Below, piece by piece: positions 22,741-34,719 of a stretch of DNA of 64,000 bases. The stretch is from Alentia gelatinosa (Eukaryota; Annelida; Polychaeta; Phyllodocida; Polynoidae). Every line of letters starts with the position of its first letter. Within the stretch, counting starts at the first letter, position 1. Both the position numbers and the translations under genes were made by a program. The notes under the pieces are model-generated. The model had not been told where the DNA came from and ran no database searches. It saw nothing but the letters and a program-made list of their open reading frames with translations. Location: positions 15,041,088 through 15,105,087 of the forward strand of contig OX465579.1 of the NCBI GenBank assembly GCA_950022655.1. The letters run 5' to 3'.

Positions 22741-23165
22741 TTGTGGATTAAAGCAAAGAAAATTAAATCAACGAGAAGAGGTGAAAAGATCATTTTCAAG
22801 ACTCCATCTACAAGAGCAGCCACCGTTTTAAATAGCCCCTATTATAGAGCAGCGCGTGAATGGAATGATATAGAAAAAGATGTCCAAATGTGTGACTCTC
22901 TACAAACTTTTAAAAGACTCATAAAGGAAATAGTAAAATAATTAGAAAACAAGAGCTATAGTTATATCGTGAAGCTGTGAAATCATTAATACTACTAACA
23001 ACTTATTATATGTATGTTTATTTTATGTTACTTTATTTTATTTACTTTATTGCCGCAGATCTGAAAATGTGTATCAAGATATCTGCAAAACTGGCCAACT
23101 TGTGACTGAAAAAATCATGTAATTGTGAGAGTGACAAATAAACAAATTAAAAAAAAAAAAAAAAA
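22741..23165 (+). mobile_element. 3' end of a non-LTR retrotransposon, LINE-1st
   Basis: The frame 22741-22941 reads ..FKTPSTRAATVLNSPYYRAA.. then REWNDIEKDVQMCDSLQTFK, RLIKEIVK and a stop. The pattern R...sPyYRa...WN.I...sL..FKr.ik is the C-terminal tail of LINE reverse transcriptase proteins. Then come ~190 bases of UTR, AATAAA at 23137-23142 and a 17-A tail. The rest is 5'-truncated. Upstream frame breaks are visible. Confidence 0.75.
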
Positions 23166-23404
23166 GCGGTTCATTTGAGAAATAAAGGAATTTTAACTGT
23201 AATCATGGCACATTACAGTCTACAGAACAAGAACTTTGGAACTGGTATCTGACATTTTTGGACACTATTGGCGGGGTGTCAGAATCGGAACAGAAGATAC
23301 CAGATACTGCCAGGGTGTTGTTTTTATGCCCATTTTCTCCATAATTTGATGATGATTAACCAGCAAAAGATTGTTGCCGATGCCTCTAAAACAAAGCCTA
23401 TCGT

Positions 23405-23706
23405 AAAACTGGATGAGTTTTAATCTTGGCCGCCATATGCCAAGACTGGAGTTTGGCACAGTGATTTCACGAGGCGAGGCCGAGTGAAGTCCGGAGCCAA
23501 AACTCAAGGAGTGGAATGTGGTGGCCATGATTAAAACGAATCAGGTTTTAATTTTATCCTACCCCGTCTCCTTGATTTTGGAATATTAGGTGATAAAAAT
23601 TCTGTATGCCACTATAGTGGCATATAAAACTCTGTATGCCAGGCAGGGTGGCAAACGGAAACTCAACGTTAAGCCTATGGGATTTTATATTAGGGGTAGG
23701 ATAAAA
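23405..23706. mobile_element. Family I two-part element I2 (inverted order)
   Basis: The hairpin 23405-23551 has ~50-base arms through GTTTTAATCTTGGCCGCCAT. The loop is TTCACGAGGCGAGGCCGAG. The module at 23552-23706, read on minus, runs TTTTATCCTACCCCTAATAT to GGGGTAGGATAAAA. The minus-strand 137-aa frame at 23554-23967 is partly this repeat. Confidence 0.85.
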
Positions 23707-24918
23707 CATGCTATCGTCCTGATGGAACCGGCCCTTCATTGTGGCACTAAGGAGAGACACAGAACAGAACAGATCTTCATGACAGACTAATGACGGAAAA
23801 AGGAAATACAATAGTTCACACGTACGCCCTGACAATACAAAATCCAGATTAAGGTCTCTCATACAATGGAAGGCTTGGTTCACCAAGGAGAATGATTTAA
23901 CAAAAATATGACGAAAATGTAAAACCAAATTATTAACTGCAACTATATGACCTAGACCACAGAGCATAAAGATACAAGTCTCATCACCAGTGATATAAAA
24001 ATATTTTTGATACCAATCAGATATAAGCCAGTATCATATCATATTATGCAAGGAAATATGGGAATATATAGAAAAAATGAATAGGCATTGGATGATATTG
24101 GATTGGTCGACCGACCCAATTATGATATAATATCTATATGTATCATACTGTATCTTCATGTGTCTATCATGCTTGTTTCTGAAATATTAGATTTAATACA
24201 TTGTACCTGGAGTCCTCTATACAGACTATGTGAATATGACTATTTTCATAGTGCGGTGACGGTATTGTCAACAAACACGTAAAATAAGGTTTATTCTCAA
24301 ATCAAAATGTGATTACGAAAGTATGCCAAAACTTGAATATGTCAAGTCTGGATTTATATAAATACCCAGTTTAAGTAAAAGGTACCCGCAATGTGAGTTC
24401 CCCTGTTAAGAACCCCAATTCAATCAAGACTAATATTCAATACGATCTAATGAAGACAAATGAGCCCATGCAGTGTCAGACAATTGAACCAGAGTAAAGA
24501 CCCAGCACATTAATTAAGCCGCTTCGCTCAAACAATTTGTAGGCGTTTTGTTTCAAACGTGAACAATGAGCTCTATTGGTGTTGACTTCACGAGTCCACA
24601 GAGTATTGAATATTCAATGCCTCCATATGGATGGAACCCGCCCATTGTGGAGGCTGTCAGCGAGATGCCATTTATTAGAAAGCTGATATGATTATAGCAA
24701 TCTGTGATGCTCTTTTCTCAGCTTTAACTTTGAATCATGTATTTTAGGCAGCTACATTTTTAAGCCCTATCTGGTCTTCCCAGTAGGCTAACGGGGTTGA
24801 CGATATTAAGCATAATTTATCAAATATGTGTGTTGCTTTAATTTCCTGTCCACACGATAGTATATGGAACTGCCACACCCACAAATTATTTAATTACAAG
24901 GAAGACTTATCTCAACCC
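23707..24918. other. AT-rich stretch, nothing recognised
   Basis: There is no inverted element, coding signal or RNA gene that I can support. The word CAAATCAAAATGTGA recurs at ~63325, which may be a faint repeat. Confidence 0.3.
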
Positions 24919-25601
24919 TGGGCGATAATAGGCCCTATTGAGGTATCCAATACTTCAGTCTGTTTATAAGTTCCGGTTTTGACTGGTTGCCGACGTTGAA
25001 TGGTGATAGACCCTTGAACCGTAACCCACAATTATCCAGTTTAACGGTTTTTATAAATAATTAAATTGGAAATCCGATGTTAGAAATCGAAATTTCTGCT
25101 ATTTCTACAAAGTAATCCAAAATTATATTCAGGTTCGTCAAACACAAGTGGGAAAACTATAGTTCATGTGGTCGTGGTGTGCCAAGCCAGTCGCGAGCGG
25201 AACTTGTATTTACCCTGGGCGATAATAGGGAGTTTAGTTACCTCTGGAGGGTGTATAGGGAGTTGGGTAACGTCTGGAGGGTCTATACAGCCATGGTGCA
25301 CTGATATCAAAACCAGACTGATACCTTTATCTCACCCCTAGTATTTTTTCCCCATAACCTTGGGAACTCGTACCCAACGCCTGTTGAATATATAGACAAA
25401 AATACTCAATAGGGATTATGTCACAAAGCCTATGGTTAGCCCATTCGTCAATATGAAGGGTGATATAAATTCAGAAAACCTATTCCAGTTTAGGGTCAGA
25501 GCTCGATCCATCTCGTTTGAATCGTTATGTAAAGCAGGCGGCTTCGCCTTGTGGATTACTATGCGATTCAAACTTGATGGGATACCAGCCCTGACCCTAA
25601 T
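24919..25601 (+). mobile_element. Family AA element AA1 with H2 at its end
   Basis: CCCTGGGCGATAATAGG, GGTGATAGACCCTTGAACCG and CCATGGTGCACTGATATCAA are found in inverted order in AA2 (44186-44848). The right part is an H module (25327-25470, TTTATCTCACCCC to GGGTGATATAAAT) plus a hairpin (25490-25601, TTTAGGGTCAGAGCTCGATC mirrored; loop GGCGGCTTCGCC). So H modules can be the ends of larger elements. Confidence 0.75.
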
Positions 25602-26574
25602 CTCTATATCATATTGTGGTGAGAAGGGAGAGTCGACTCATTGGCTACCCCACACACTAGTATTTGATATTGATGATCATATTTTCTAAGATGAGCTGCA
25701 CTTGAACTAAGTTTGTATTTCAAAATGCTATAGTTTATTTCATATCGATGTAAAATGAGAAGGAACTCATATGAGCGATAATAAGTGCAAGATGCCGATT
25801 CAAATCTAGTTATCATTATCAATCATGGAGGGCGTTACACTGTACCGCTGGAGCGGATAAAATCGTGTTAATTCGAATTGTGGACAATTTTGGTGGAGGG
25901 GTGCATCATTTGTGGTACGATGTTGTGCGATGTAGCCTGGAAATCCCTGAATTGTCCCAGTTAATTAAGAGAATTCGGGTGGATTTAGCACTTAAACTAC
26001 AAATCTGCGAAACCGTTTGGATAACCACATGGTACATCACTATGGCTATAGCATTAGTTTTATATTAATATAAGAAACACACACGATGATCAATGCGTGT
26101 ATACATCTTTTTAACTGGCAAACTGGATATATGTTATATAAACAATTCCTTTTATTCATGAATATTATTTCCTTGTCGGAAAATATATATTTTATGGCAA
26201 TAATATTCCATAGCACTTTGTATCATACCATCGTATAATATCCCATTGTATAAAACTCTGGTAATAGAACATTTTTGTCTGGTGTGGAATAGGTATCTTG
26301 CGCATGTATAGATGAATCTTTCTGAAGAAAACCTTTTACAACTTAGGAAACAATGCATGTGTTCGCAGTGTATTGGGTGTACTAATGGAATGATTGGACG
26401 AAAGGCTTTCACACCAATGCGCAGACATAGTAAAAACGACACCCATTGTCTTGTAAATGGTGACAGGAAGAATTGATACGGAGTTAATCTTGTAGAAAAT
26501 GGTTGATGACAATAGTTCGAGACTTACAAGTCCGATGTTGAACATCAATGACCCACGATGGTAGATGTTCACAT

Positions 26575-26853
26575 TTTATTTCACCCCTGGTATTTTTTAC
26601 CCATGTACTTAACATTTGGAACTCATATCCAACACCCATTGAATATTATATATTCAATAGGAGATTATGTCACAAAGGTTAGCCCATTAGTTGATGTAAA
26701 CGGTGAGAAAAATTCAGAAACTTATTCAAGTTTAGGGTTAGAGCTCGATCCCATCTCGTTTGAATCGCTATATAATTCATCCGGCTTGTGCTTGTTAATT
26801 ACTACGCGATTCAAACTCGATGGGATACGAGCTATGACACTAAACTCTCATAG
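26575..26853 (+). mobile_element. Family H two-part element H3
   Basis: The module starts TTTTATTTCACCCCTGG and ends GGTGAGAAAAATTCAG. The hairpin uses TTTAGGGTTAGAGCTCGATC on the left and GATGGGATACGAGCTATGAC on the right. Its interior is close to H5. Confidence 0.85.
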
Positions 26854-27843
26854 GTTGCCTATAAAAACTACCGAAGGAATCTCTTGTATATAGCTAATTT
26901 AACCCTTAAATGTTGTCGCAAGGGAGGGCTGGAAACAATGTCTCTTTTATTTTTCTATACTTTGAAACCAAATGTTCATGCCTGTATGTAGATGCCTCAA
27001 ACCATAACATCAAAAGCTCTTTACATGAGAAGAAACTTTTCTTTCATGGTTCTTATAATAATTTAGCCTGTAGAAAATAGGGACAGTAAGTACCCTGACA
27101 GTTATCTCTAATTTAAAAGAATAAAAATAATAAAATAATAAAAACATTAGAAAGGCCTACAAGAGTATTGATAAATTAACACAGGACTTTATTCTATCCT
27201 GGGGTCCCTGTAATAGTTGATACTAGCACCACGGATGCCTAATAGTTGTCGAACAACATTGGGTCCCGACATTGGATCCCCCTCTGTCTTTTATATCTAG
27301 TTTTCCCCTTTTTGTGATTGGAAAACATGTTTTTAGACACCACAAGCATCTCCTCTCACGCCAGAGGTTATCAGCACATGGTCTGAACATTTGTACAAAT
27401 AGGGAAAGAGAACAGTTTATCCAGTAGAGGAGCACTAACACGTTACTCTTTATAGCACTTTAGCGTTGGCGTGCTGACACAACTTTCAAAGAATTGGGTG
27501 AGGTACCAAGTCCATGTTTTCTCAATTCTTTCGGTGTAGATGTGAAAAGAACTACACAAGCATAGATTTACAACACACACACACAGACAAAGGACGTACA
27601 AGGGACATGTAGATGCTATCGGCTAGAGATAGATTTCTAAATAAATAAGTCAGTTTGCCATTTCCTCTATCAGCTTGAATTTGTTAGGGTAAGATCTGTG
27701 GTGCGTTATCAAGTGGAAGTTACCCAAGGCAGAGATTACCATTTTCTCCATTCTGCTTTTGGTATCAATTAACTCGCAGTCTGACCCCCTAGCGGGAGGC
27801 CCACGTACCATATTCTATACTTAGTTTAGTGATATTATCAAGA

Positions 27844-28074
27844 GACGTCACGAGTTTGAGTCTGAGTTTATTTATGTCACACATTTTGTTGGCTCCGTAA
27901 TTTCACAAGTCAAAGATAAGTGACATAAATAAACTCAAACTCAAACGAGTGGCATCTAGATTTTATCCTACCCCGTTTCCAAGTTTTTCAGCATTAGAAA
28001 GTAATGACATAAACAACACTTTCTCTCAGAAATCCAATGTTAAGCCTATGGCCTTTTTCATTAGGGGTAAGATA
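27844..28074. mobile_element. Family I two-part element I4
   Basis: The hairpin 27844-27957 has arms CACGAGTTTGAGTCTGAGTT and AACTCAAACTCAAACGAGTG. The inverted module 27960-28074 runs TTTTATCCTACCCCGTTTCC to TTAGGGGTAAGATAA. TGACATAAA is in both stem and module, replacing the GGCATAC word of I1. Confidence 0.8.
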
Positions 28075-28194
28075 ATTACCCAGAGGACGATACCATTGTA
28101 GCAATATTGTCGGAAGTTATACAATATATAGATTCCATACAATATTCCTTAGGTAGATATATTCCCACTGAACTATGATGTCTATGGTGTTTTC

Positions 28195-28450
28195 CATTGA
28201 TGTGATAAATGGTGAAAATCTATGAACTTCAAAAAGTGTCTGGAGACATTTCTTGTCCCCTGCGTGGGCGAAGCCTCGTGAATTACATAGCAACACAAAC
28301 GAGATGGGGCTGAGCTCTGACTGTAGACTGTAATAGGTTTCTGAAGATATTTCACCCATTCACAGTTTTCTGTCTAAATACTCCATGGGCATTGAATACG
28401 AGATCCCATTATAAAACCTATGGGGGACAAATACCAGGTGTGAAATGATA
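28195..28450 (-). mobile_element. Family H element H4, decayed
   Basis: On the minus strand the module starts near 28450 (TTTCACACCTGGTATTTG) and passes through CATAGG and GGGATCTCGTATTCAATGCC. An arm CAGAGCTCAGCCCCATCTCG lies next to a GGGCGAAGCC loop. The second arm is poorly preserved. Confidence 0.65.
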
Positions 28451-28572
28451 CAATATGTAATACTATATTGTTTATACGGGAAAGAATATTTACGATTGTT
28501 AGCTCATAGGTTTAGATGGAAAATGAAGATTGAAAGAACACATTAAAATATCTTTCAATGCCTACGGGGGGA

Positions 28573-28586
28573 GGGGGGGGGGGGGG
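28573..28586 (+). repeat. Poly(G) tract
   Basis: An uninterrupted run of about 14 G follows CGGGGGGA. Confidence 0.9.
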
Positions 28587-28589
28587 CTT

Positions 28590-29640
28590 GCTCCACGTTT
28601 GCCGATCGCAGAAAAGTGAACGGATGTTGAACCATTGCTCCGAGGGTGGTTGTGTCCCCTAAGATTCGAGGTCAACTCTCGACTGTATAGCCCTCCCAAG
28701 GCACTAGAAAATATCATGTAAGGAGGTCAGGGTGAAGGTCGGGGTTTGCTGCGAATGCAGTCATTGGCTACTCGGTCTACTCTATTCCTTATATGGACTT
28801 AAGGTAATGGGACAACTTCATGCTGCTCCAGATTCCTTACGGATCGTATTATAACTATGTCGCTATCTGTATTAGATTAAAAATCTAATGGACCTTTCAC
28901 CTTTGTCACTGAAAATGTGGTATTGTAGAAGGTAGCAATACAATTAGAAAATAACGATACCACATGACACGAGAGGAAATCACTGCAGCAATGCCTTTCC
29001 CACATTTCTAGGAGCAATGAACTCCTGTGACACCACCTCAAAACATCCTAAATGCAACTAGATATCTCTATTACCTCAAAAACACTCGCATCACTCTCAT
29101 GGGGGAGGAATGCAACGGGAACAGTTTCTCAGGCTTATTCTCCTGCGTTGTGCTAGAAAAGGGGTGAGCCATGGAAATCTCATTGTGCACAGAGATTAAA
29201 CGCCCTCCCTAAAGGCATGGACCCAAACAAGGAATCTAGACGTGGATACATCGCTCAAGTGACTGATACTTTGGGTTAATGAATTTTGTTTAGGTTGCAC
29301 TAATCCACAATGATAGAATATGGATGAGAGGTGTGGTCGCTGGCCATCTATTCTGTGAAATTCCCCCGTGGTGAATGGCCGGACAGTCTAGCGTCAGAGC
29401 AATAAAAGAACCATAACTCACGTTCCGTGCCTCGGGGCCTCCGGTCGACTAGCTCTCAATCCAAACAAACATGCTGAGTTGTCAGAGTAAACGGGGCGTA
29501 AACGGCATGCGGCCTGCAACAACCAACCTCCTTCAGAACATATAAAGGAGACTGGAAACAGCTATAAAAGCCACGTCAAATGACGGACTTTCGTTATAGT
29601 ACTGTGGAGCATAGAATTATAAGAATAAAGCTTTAGCGAA
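28590..29640. other. Unassigned stretch
   Basis: Moderate GC and mostly unique-looking sequence. I see no inverted element and no frame longer than chance. It is one of the few segments here without an obvious repeat. Confidence 0.3.
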
Positions 29641-29649
29641 TATATTGTT

Positions 29650-29938
29650 ATTTATCTCACCCCTGGTATTTTTACTCCATAGACTTAACATTGGGAACTC
29701 GTATTTAACACCCATGAGATATTTAGGGAAAATATCCATGGGGGATTATGTCACAAAGATTAGGCCATTAGTCGATGTGAAGGGTGAGATAAATTCAGAA
29801 ACCTATGAAAGTTTAGGGTCACAGCTCGGTCCCATCTCGTTTAAATCGCTACGTAATTCACACGGCTTCGCCTTGTGAATTACTACGCGATTCAAACTCG
29901 ATGGGATACGAGCTATGAACCTAAACTTTCATAGGTTT
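29650..29938 (+). mobile_element. Family H two-part element H5 (best preserved)
   Basis: The module 29650-29792 starts TTTATCTCACCCCTGGTATT, contains CATAGACTTAACATTGGGAA and ends AAGGGTGAGATAAAT. The hairpin 29799-29938 has ~63-base arms, AAACCTATGAAAGTTTAGGG mirrored at the far end, around an ACGGCTTCGCCTT loop. ATACGAG is shared by module (as CTCGTAT) and stem. Confidence 0.9.
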
Positions 29939-29945
29939 CCTCTAT

Positions 29946-30209
29946 ATTATCCTACTCCTCATATCAATCTACATAGACTTAACATGGTGTGCCTGTATGC
30001 CATGGTTATGCCATAAAATATTTATATGCAACTGGTGACATATGAATTTAAAAACTTGTGAAGGGTAGGAAAAAATATAAACATCACTCAATTTCATATA
30101 ATTGTTTACATGCTATTTGTCGTCTTCCGCTGCAGATATCACTCAACTCTGCTTCGTGATATCATTCGGTGATGACAATATAAACAATCATATGAAATTT
30201 CATGATGTT
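29946..30209 (+). mobile_element. Family I two-part element I5
   Basis: The module TTATCCTACTCCTCATATC to GAAGGGTAGGAAAAAAT directly follows H5. Then a hairpin 30079-30209 has arms AACATCACTCAATTTCATAT and ATGAAATTTCATGATGTT, and a loop with TCTGCTTCGTGATATC. Confidence 0.75.
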
Positions 30210-30493
30210 ATCATATTCCCTCAACCCTGGTACAAGTTTAGCCATAGGAATAACATTAAAAAAATATATCTAACGATAACCCACGTAAAGTGACAATACT
30301 TCACCATGGTCATGGCAGAGTGATGTGAGATGACGTCATATTCAACTAGCCAATCAGCGGCAAGGATTTCACAGAACAGACCAGATATCAATATGCCGGT
30401 TTAAACCTTCCTAACTGTATTTGGGAAGTAATTTGAATTACTGATATTTTGATGCTATTCTAAATGTCCGTGAGACAAATCCAGAAATGCACT

Positions 30494-30614
30494 TGAATCG
30501 GAATATAAACAATGCTCATCTCGTTTGGATGTGCTACAATCATCACTCAGCTTTGCCTCTATGACGATTGCTGTGCATCCAAATCCGTAAAGTATTGTCT
30601 ATGTGTACGATTCT
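30494..30614. repeat. Family K hairpin K1
   Basis: Arms: GAATCGGAATATAAACAATG and GTATTGTCTATGTGTACGAT. Inside, TTTGGATG pairs with CATCCAAA. K2 and K3 share the outer stem ATAAACAATACTCC. Confidence 0.8.
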
Positions 30615-30629
30615 CAATGTACTTCTATA

Positions 30630-31023
30630 CTAGGAGCAAATGGAATGTTCATCATAGATGAATGAGCGTGCAATTATACATGATTAACAATTAAAAGGTT
30701 TGAGTTACATTCAGTCTATTGATAGTTTTCTGAAAGCTAATGGAACCCAGTCAACCTGGTATTTCTGCAACCACCTGAGTCTAGGATCCAAAAATATCAA
30801 GGTCAAGCACCAATAGGTCAATGAGGTATTTCGGTCTCAAGTGATTGGTCATGGTCAGCTGAGCATGCTTCTAAGACCCTGAGACACTGGCTCGCTGCTC
30901 CTTTCACACTATCACAGTGAATAACATGCAGATAGTGAAGGGATAGTTTTCTGGCAGCACGCTGAAAGTGTATATGTGTGACCATCTATAGATGATGTAT
31001 ATAGGCGTGCAAGCACGCTCTAA
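30630..31023 (+). mobile_element. Family J element J1
   Basis: It starts CTAGGAGCAAATGGAATGTT and ends GCGTGCAAGCACGCTCTAA, 394 bp. The 3' end has a short GC hairpin next to CTAA. It aligns along its length with J3 (32162-32550). No ORF was found. Confidence 0.8.
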
Positions 31024-31223
31024 CTAGGAGCAAGTAGGATGTTAATCATAGAGGAATGAGCGTGCAATGATAAATGAATAACAATTAAAGGTTTTGGGTT
31101 AGATTCACTCTATGGATAGTTGCACCCAGTCAACTGGCCATTTCTCTAACTGCCTGAGTCTAGGATCAAAACATATCAAGTACCAGTGGGTCATGAGGTA
31201 TTTCGGTCTTGCGTGATTGGTCA
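31024..31223 (+). mobile_element. Family J element J2, 3'-truncated
   Basis: It starts directly where J1 ends, making a head-to-tail pair. It follows the J sequence to GTGATTGGTCA, where hairpin K2 replaces the remainder. Confidence 0.75.
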
Positions 31224-31325
31224 AATCGTAAAATAAACAATACTCCACTTGTTTGAAGTGGCTTCGCCTTGATGACGTTTGCGGAGCATCCAAACTTGTG
31301 GAGTATTGTCTATTTATACGATTTT
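31223..31325. repeat. Family K hairpin K2
   Basis: Arms: AAATCGTAAAATAAACAATA and TATTGTCTATTTATACGATT. The loop contains GGCTTCGCCTTGATGACG. Confidence 0.85.
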
Positions 31326-31738
31326 TGATGCAGTTCCATATAATTATGACACATCAAGTATACGTTACGTTTGGAACGATTCGTATATATAGCGGTCAAT
31401 GATTAACATTAAAACATTAACATTTTAGTATATCGGAAGAGTGGGGATTTGACCTCAGAATATGAAGTAGCTTTAAGGAACCATATGTATGACAAGGAGC
31501 AGAGAAAAACAGTTCGATAGATTTTCTATTGGCGTGATATACACCCACGCCTCCAGGAACAATGCATGCGACTAAGTCAACATTAACACTGTGATAAGCG
31601 CAGTTGACGACTCATGCAAGGTAGTGATTAGTATAAACTTTGCCTGGGGAGAGGTACTCAAATTCGCCCAGTTTACAGCAGCACCTGAATGGATATTCAA
31701 GGTGTTTGTCATAGATGTGTATTAATATTTACTATATA

Positions 31739-31930
31739 CAGCAGAACTCCGCCTAACGGACACCCCGCGTAAGCGGTCACCCCCCATAAGCGGACACTTT
31801 TGCTCCCTCTATTAGATGTTTATTTTAACCCAGCGTAAGCTGGAGGAAACTTGAAAACCCGGCGTAAGCGGACACCCCGCGTAAGCGGCCACCCGGCGTA
31901 AGCGGTCACCCCACGTAAGCGGACATTTAC
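31739..31930 (+). mobile_element. pogo/Tigger-like terminal fragment
   Basis: It begins CAGCAGAACTCCGCCTAACG after TA, resembling the CAGT..AACCTCGxxTAACGGACACC termini of pogo-type Tc1/mariner elements. It is then built from repeated GGTCACCCC/GCGTAAGCGG units. A related fragment is at 53050-53138. Confidence 0.55.
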
Positions 31931-31934
31931 GGTT

Positions 31935-32574
31935 GATCACATACATCCTGATGCGTATACAAGGTAGTCCAATTTTCCGTTGTGTATATGCCTTATCTAT
32001 AGACCTGTAAAATGCATTAGACTAGCGTATATATGTCCCAGATACGATATTTCTCTTCATACACGCTTTGCAGCAAATACAGCCATTACGCTGACTTATA
32101 GAAGTGTAAACGTGTCAATATACAGCCGATACATGCACTTACGGGATGGCGTATACATGAACTAGGAGCAGATAGTATGTTCATCATAGATGAATAAGCG
32201 TGCAATTATAAATGAATAACAATTAAAAGGTTTGGATTAGATCCAGTCTATGGAGAGTTTTCTCTAACCCACTTGCACCCAGTCAACTTGCTATTTCTGC
32301 AACTGACTAACTAGGATCCAAACAGATCAAGCACAAGTGGGTCTTGAGGTATTTTGGTCTTCAGTGATTGGTCATGGTCAGCTGGGGACACCTCTAAGAC
32401 CTTGAGACACTGGCTCTCTGCTCCGTTCTTACTATCACATTGAACATCATGCAGATAGTGAAGGGATAGTTTTCTGGAAGCACACTGAAAGTTCAATGTG
32501 ACCACTCTAAACTCTAGATGATGTATTTAGCGCATGCAAACACGCTCTAATAAACTGGTGGTTTTCGCGCAGTG
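31935..32574 (+). mobile_element. Family G element G4, interrupted by J3
   Basis: The interior words GCAAATACAGCCATTACGCT and ATACAGCCGATACATGCACT match G1 and G2. The right end GTGGTTTTCGCGCAGTG is separated from them by J3. The left end is missing. Confidence 0.7.
32162..32550 (+). mobile_element. Family J element J3 nested in G4
   Basis: A full copy, 389 bp. Removing it restores catgaa|taaactgg, which aligns with ataggaataaactt in G1. The insertion therefore sits between A and T without a target duplication. This is Helitron-like, as are the 3' CTAA and adjacent hairpin, but the 5' end (CTAGGAGC) is not the canonical TC. Confidence 0.8.
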
Positions 32575-32761
32575 CAACAACTGCTTAGCTGTGCACTGCT
32601 GAATTGTTGGATTATATTAGATATGGCCATTATTTCTGATCGTTATAATTCACAACGAGACATATCCTGTCACCAGAAGCGATGCCTGTTCAAGCAATTA
32701 ACGGCCTCTATCCTCTTTAACATCACTTATTTTACAGAATATTTATATAGAAGTGGATCGG

Positions 32762-32880
32762 GAATCGTATATAATGAACAATACTCCGTCAGTTTGGATG
32801 TGATGTCATCGTCAATGAAGCCGGGAGACAATAACATGGCATCCGGATGAGTGGAGTACTGTTTATTTTTTCGATTCGAG
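32762..32880. repeat. Family K hairpin K3
   Basis: Arms: GAATCGTATATAATGAACAA and GTACTGTTTATTTTTTCGATTC. Inside, TTTGGATG is opposite CATCCGGA. The loop contains CAATGAAGCCGGG. Confidence 0.75.
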
Positions 32881-33094
32881 TGCGGTTCTGGATTACTATC
32901 AATATTAGAATAATTCAAATTGTTTAAGCAAGTCCAGTTCAGATCGGCTTCATCTCCATTTTGACATCTTGCCTAACTTTTCAAATGCTCCCTGCTGATT
33001 GGCTAGTTCCTTGTTACGTCATCTCCCATCATTCTGCCACTACCTTGACGTATTATTGGCAATTTATTTGGTTGATCGTTGCATATATGTTGGG

Positions 33095-33229
33095 TTTTTT
33101 CATCCCAGTATTTTCTCCATAGACTTAACATTAGAAACTCCTACTCCACGGCCGAGAAGTTCGTGTACCCAATACTCAATGGCTAATCGGGTGATTCATT
33201 TTATCAATAAATAATGAGATAAAATCAGA
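33095..33229 (+). repeat. Family H module H10 without a complete hairpin
   Basis: TTTTTTCATCCCAGTATTTT through CATAGACTTAACATTAGAAA to AATGAGATAAAATCAGAAAC. The arm after it (CACCTCGTTTGTCCGCAG) has no mirror within reach. Confidence 0.7.
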
Positions 33230-33436
33230 AACCCACTCAATGAAAATAACTTGGTCCGCACTCCACCTCGTTTGTCCGCAGAAATTTGGGAATTTGGGGT
33301 ATATATATTTTTCTACAATACTCGTAAGAGCGTTGGATACTAGTTATCTATGTTAAATCTATGTAGAAATATACCAAATGTGGAATATATATTATAAATA
33401 AATATTTATAAATAATAATATAAATATATATTATAA

Positions 33437-33605
<169 letters not shown>

Positions 33606-33748
33606 CGTGTAGAGGTGGTCGAAAACCTTCATAAAAAATACAACCCTAAGAATTTGGCATCTCGGACATCTAGGCTACTTGTCTACTGAAGTACTCATGG
33701 AATCAAAGCCTTGCTTCCTTTGCTTGTGTGTGCGAGGGACGCTCTCAG

Positions 33749-33761
33749 GGGTCAAGGGTCA
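33749..33761 (+). promoter_or_regulatory. DR1-type nuclear receptor motif
   Basis: GGGTCA-A-GGGTCA is a direct repeat with one-base spacing, the HNF4/RXR-type arrangement. It lies in a GC-richer stretch (33710-33910). A chance match cannot be excluded. Confidence 0.25.
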
Positions 33762-33926
33762 CTTCCTGATCGGTCGATATCAGGAGCGGGAGGCGCAAAC
33801 GGAAGTGGTGGACTATATGATTTGTGCGCAGGTCTGACCTCGTTAGAGGCGCCGACAACCACGCCACCTCCCGACAAATTTCGGCAGCAAAGCTTTGATT
33901 TGGACCCGTAATTGAGCGCCTGTATT

Positions 33927-33958
33927 GGGGGGGGGGGGGGGTTCTGAAGGGGGGGGGG
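33927..33958 (+). repeat. Two poly(G) tracts
   Basis: 15 G at 33927-33941 and 10 G at 33949-33958, separated by TTCTGAA. G-quadruplex potential is high. Confidence 0.95.
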
Positions 33959-34169
33959 ACTAAAACGCAGGAGCTTTCCTTGGTCGACTGGACCCGTGGA
34001 TGAGCAGGATGTGATCGAATCTTCACAGTTTTGTCCTCTCCAAACAAAATTCCTGAATTGCATGTCTACTTCTCAGTATTTCAGACCCACTTTCCACTTC
34101 AGTGGATCCATATTTCCTCTCTATATATGTGCAGGGTATCTGAACCACAGTCCGTCTACACATACTTAG

Positions 34170-34719
34170 GACTTAATCACACAATACCCTGATTTCACAG
34201 ATAACAGACTTGGTCTCACCAGACTCTATGACGCTCCTGTTCTCCGAGTACTCAAACCTAATTGTAAAGCTTATGCAACATCAGTGCAATATGTTGGAGG
34301 AAGCTTATGGAACAGTCAACCAGCTATCTTAAGAAACACTCCAGACTTAAAATACTTTAAGTCACTGACTAAAATGAAGCTGATAGAGAGCTTAGAGGAC
34401 ATATGAACTTGAAAACCAATGATGTATGGAGTAATTTTAGGCACTGGTTACTTTATAATGTAATTACTACATGTTTATAGTACTACTTTGTGACGGAGGG
34501 CTTATCGATGTTCATATACTGTATTTTGTTTTTGTTTTGTTATGTTGTAAAAAACTCAGTCCATTATTTGTGATGCTCAGAAGTATAAGGGCAAGGTCAA
34601 AACCATGAAAATCAATCGTACACGATTGAGGTTTTGAACCTCTTATTGTTCTCCGATGTTAACACGACAAACCACATTGTATACCTACGTGAATAATCCA
34701 AGAGATCAATAAAAAAAAA
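34170..34719 (+). mobile_element. 3' end of a second, different LINE
   Basis: The frame 34170-34406 reads DLITQYPDFTDNRLGLTRLY then DAPVLRV, SVQYVGGSLWNSQPAILRNT and YFKSLTKMKLIESLEDI, stop. The block S..Y.G..LWN..P..IR...s...FK...K..L is the reverse transcriptase C-terminal signature. ~300 bases of UTR follow, with AATAAA and an A9 run near 34708-34718. It is 5'-truncated, with an in-frame TAG at 34167. Confidence 0.75.

Noticed and set aside
23554..23967. 137-aa minus-strand frame
   Set aside because: Its C-terminal third is the family I module. The remainder has no protein-like feature.
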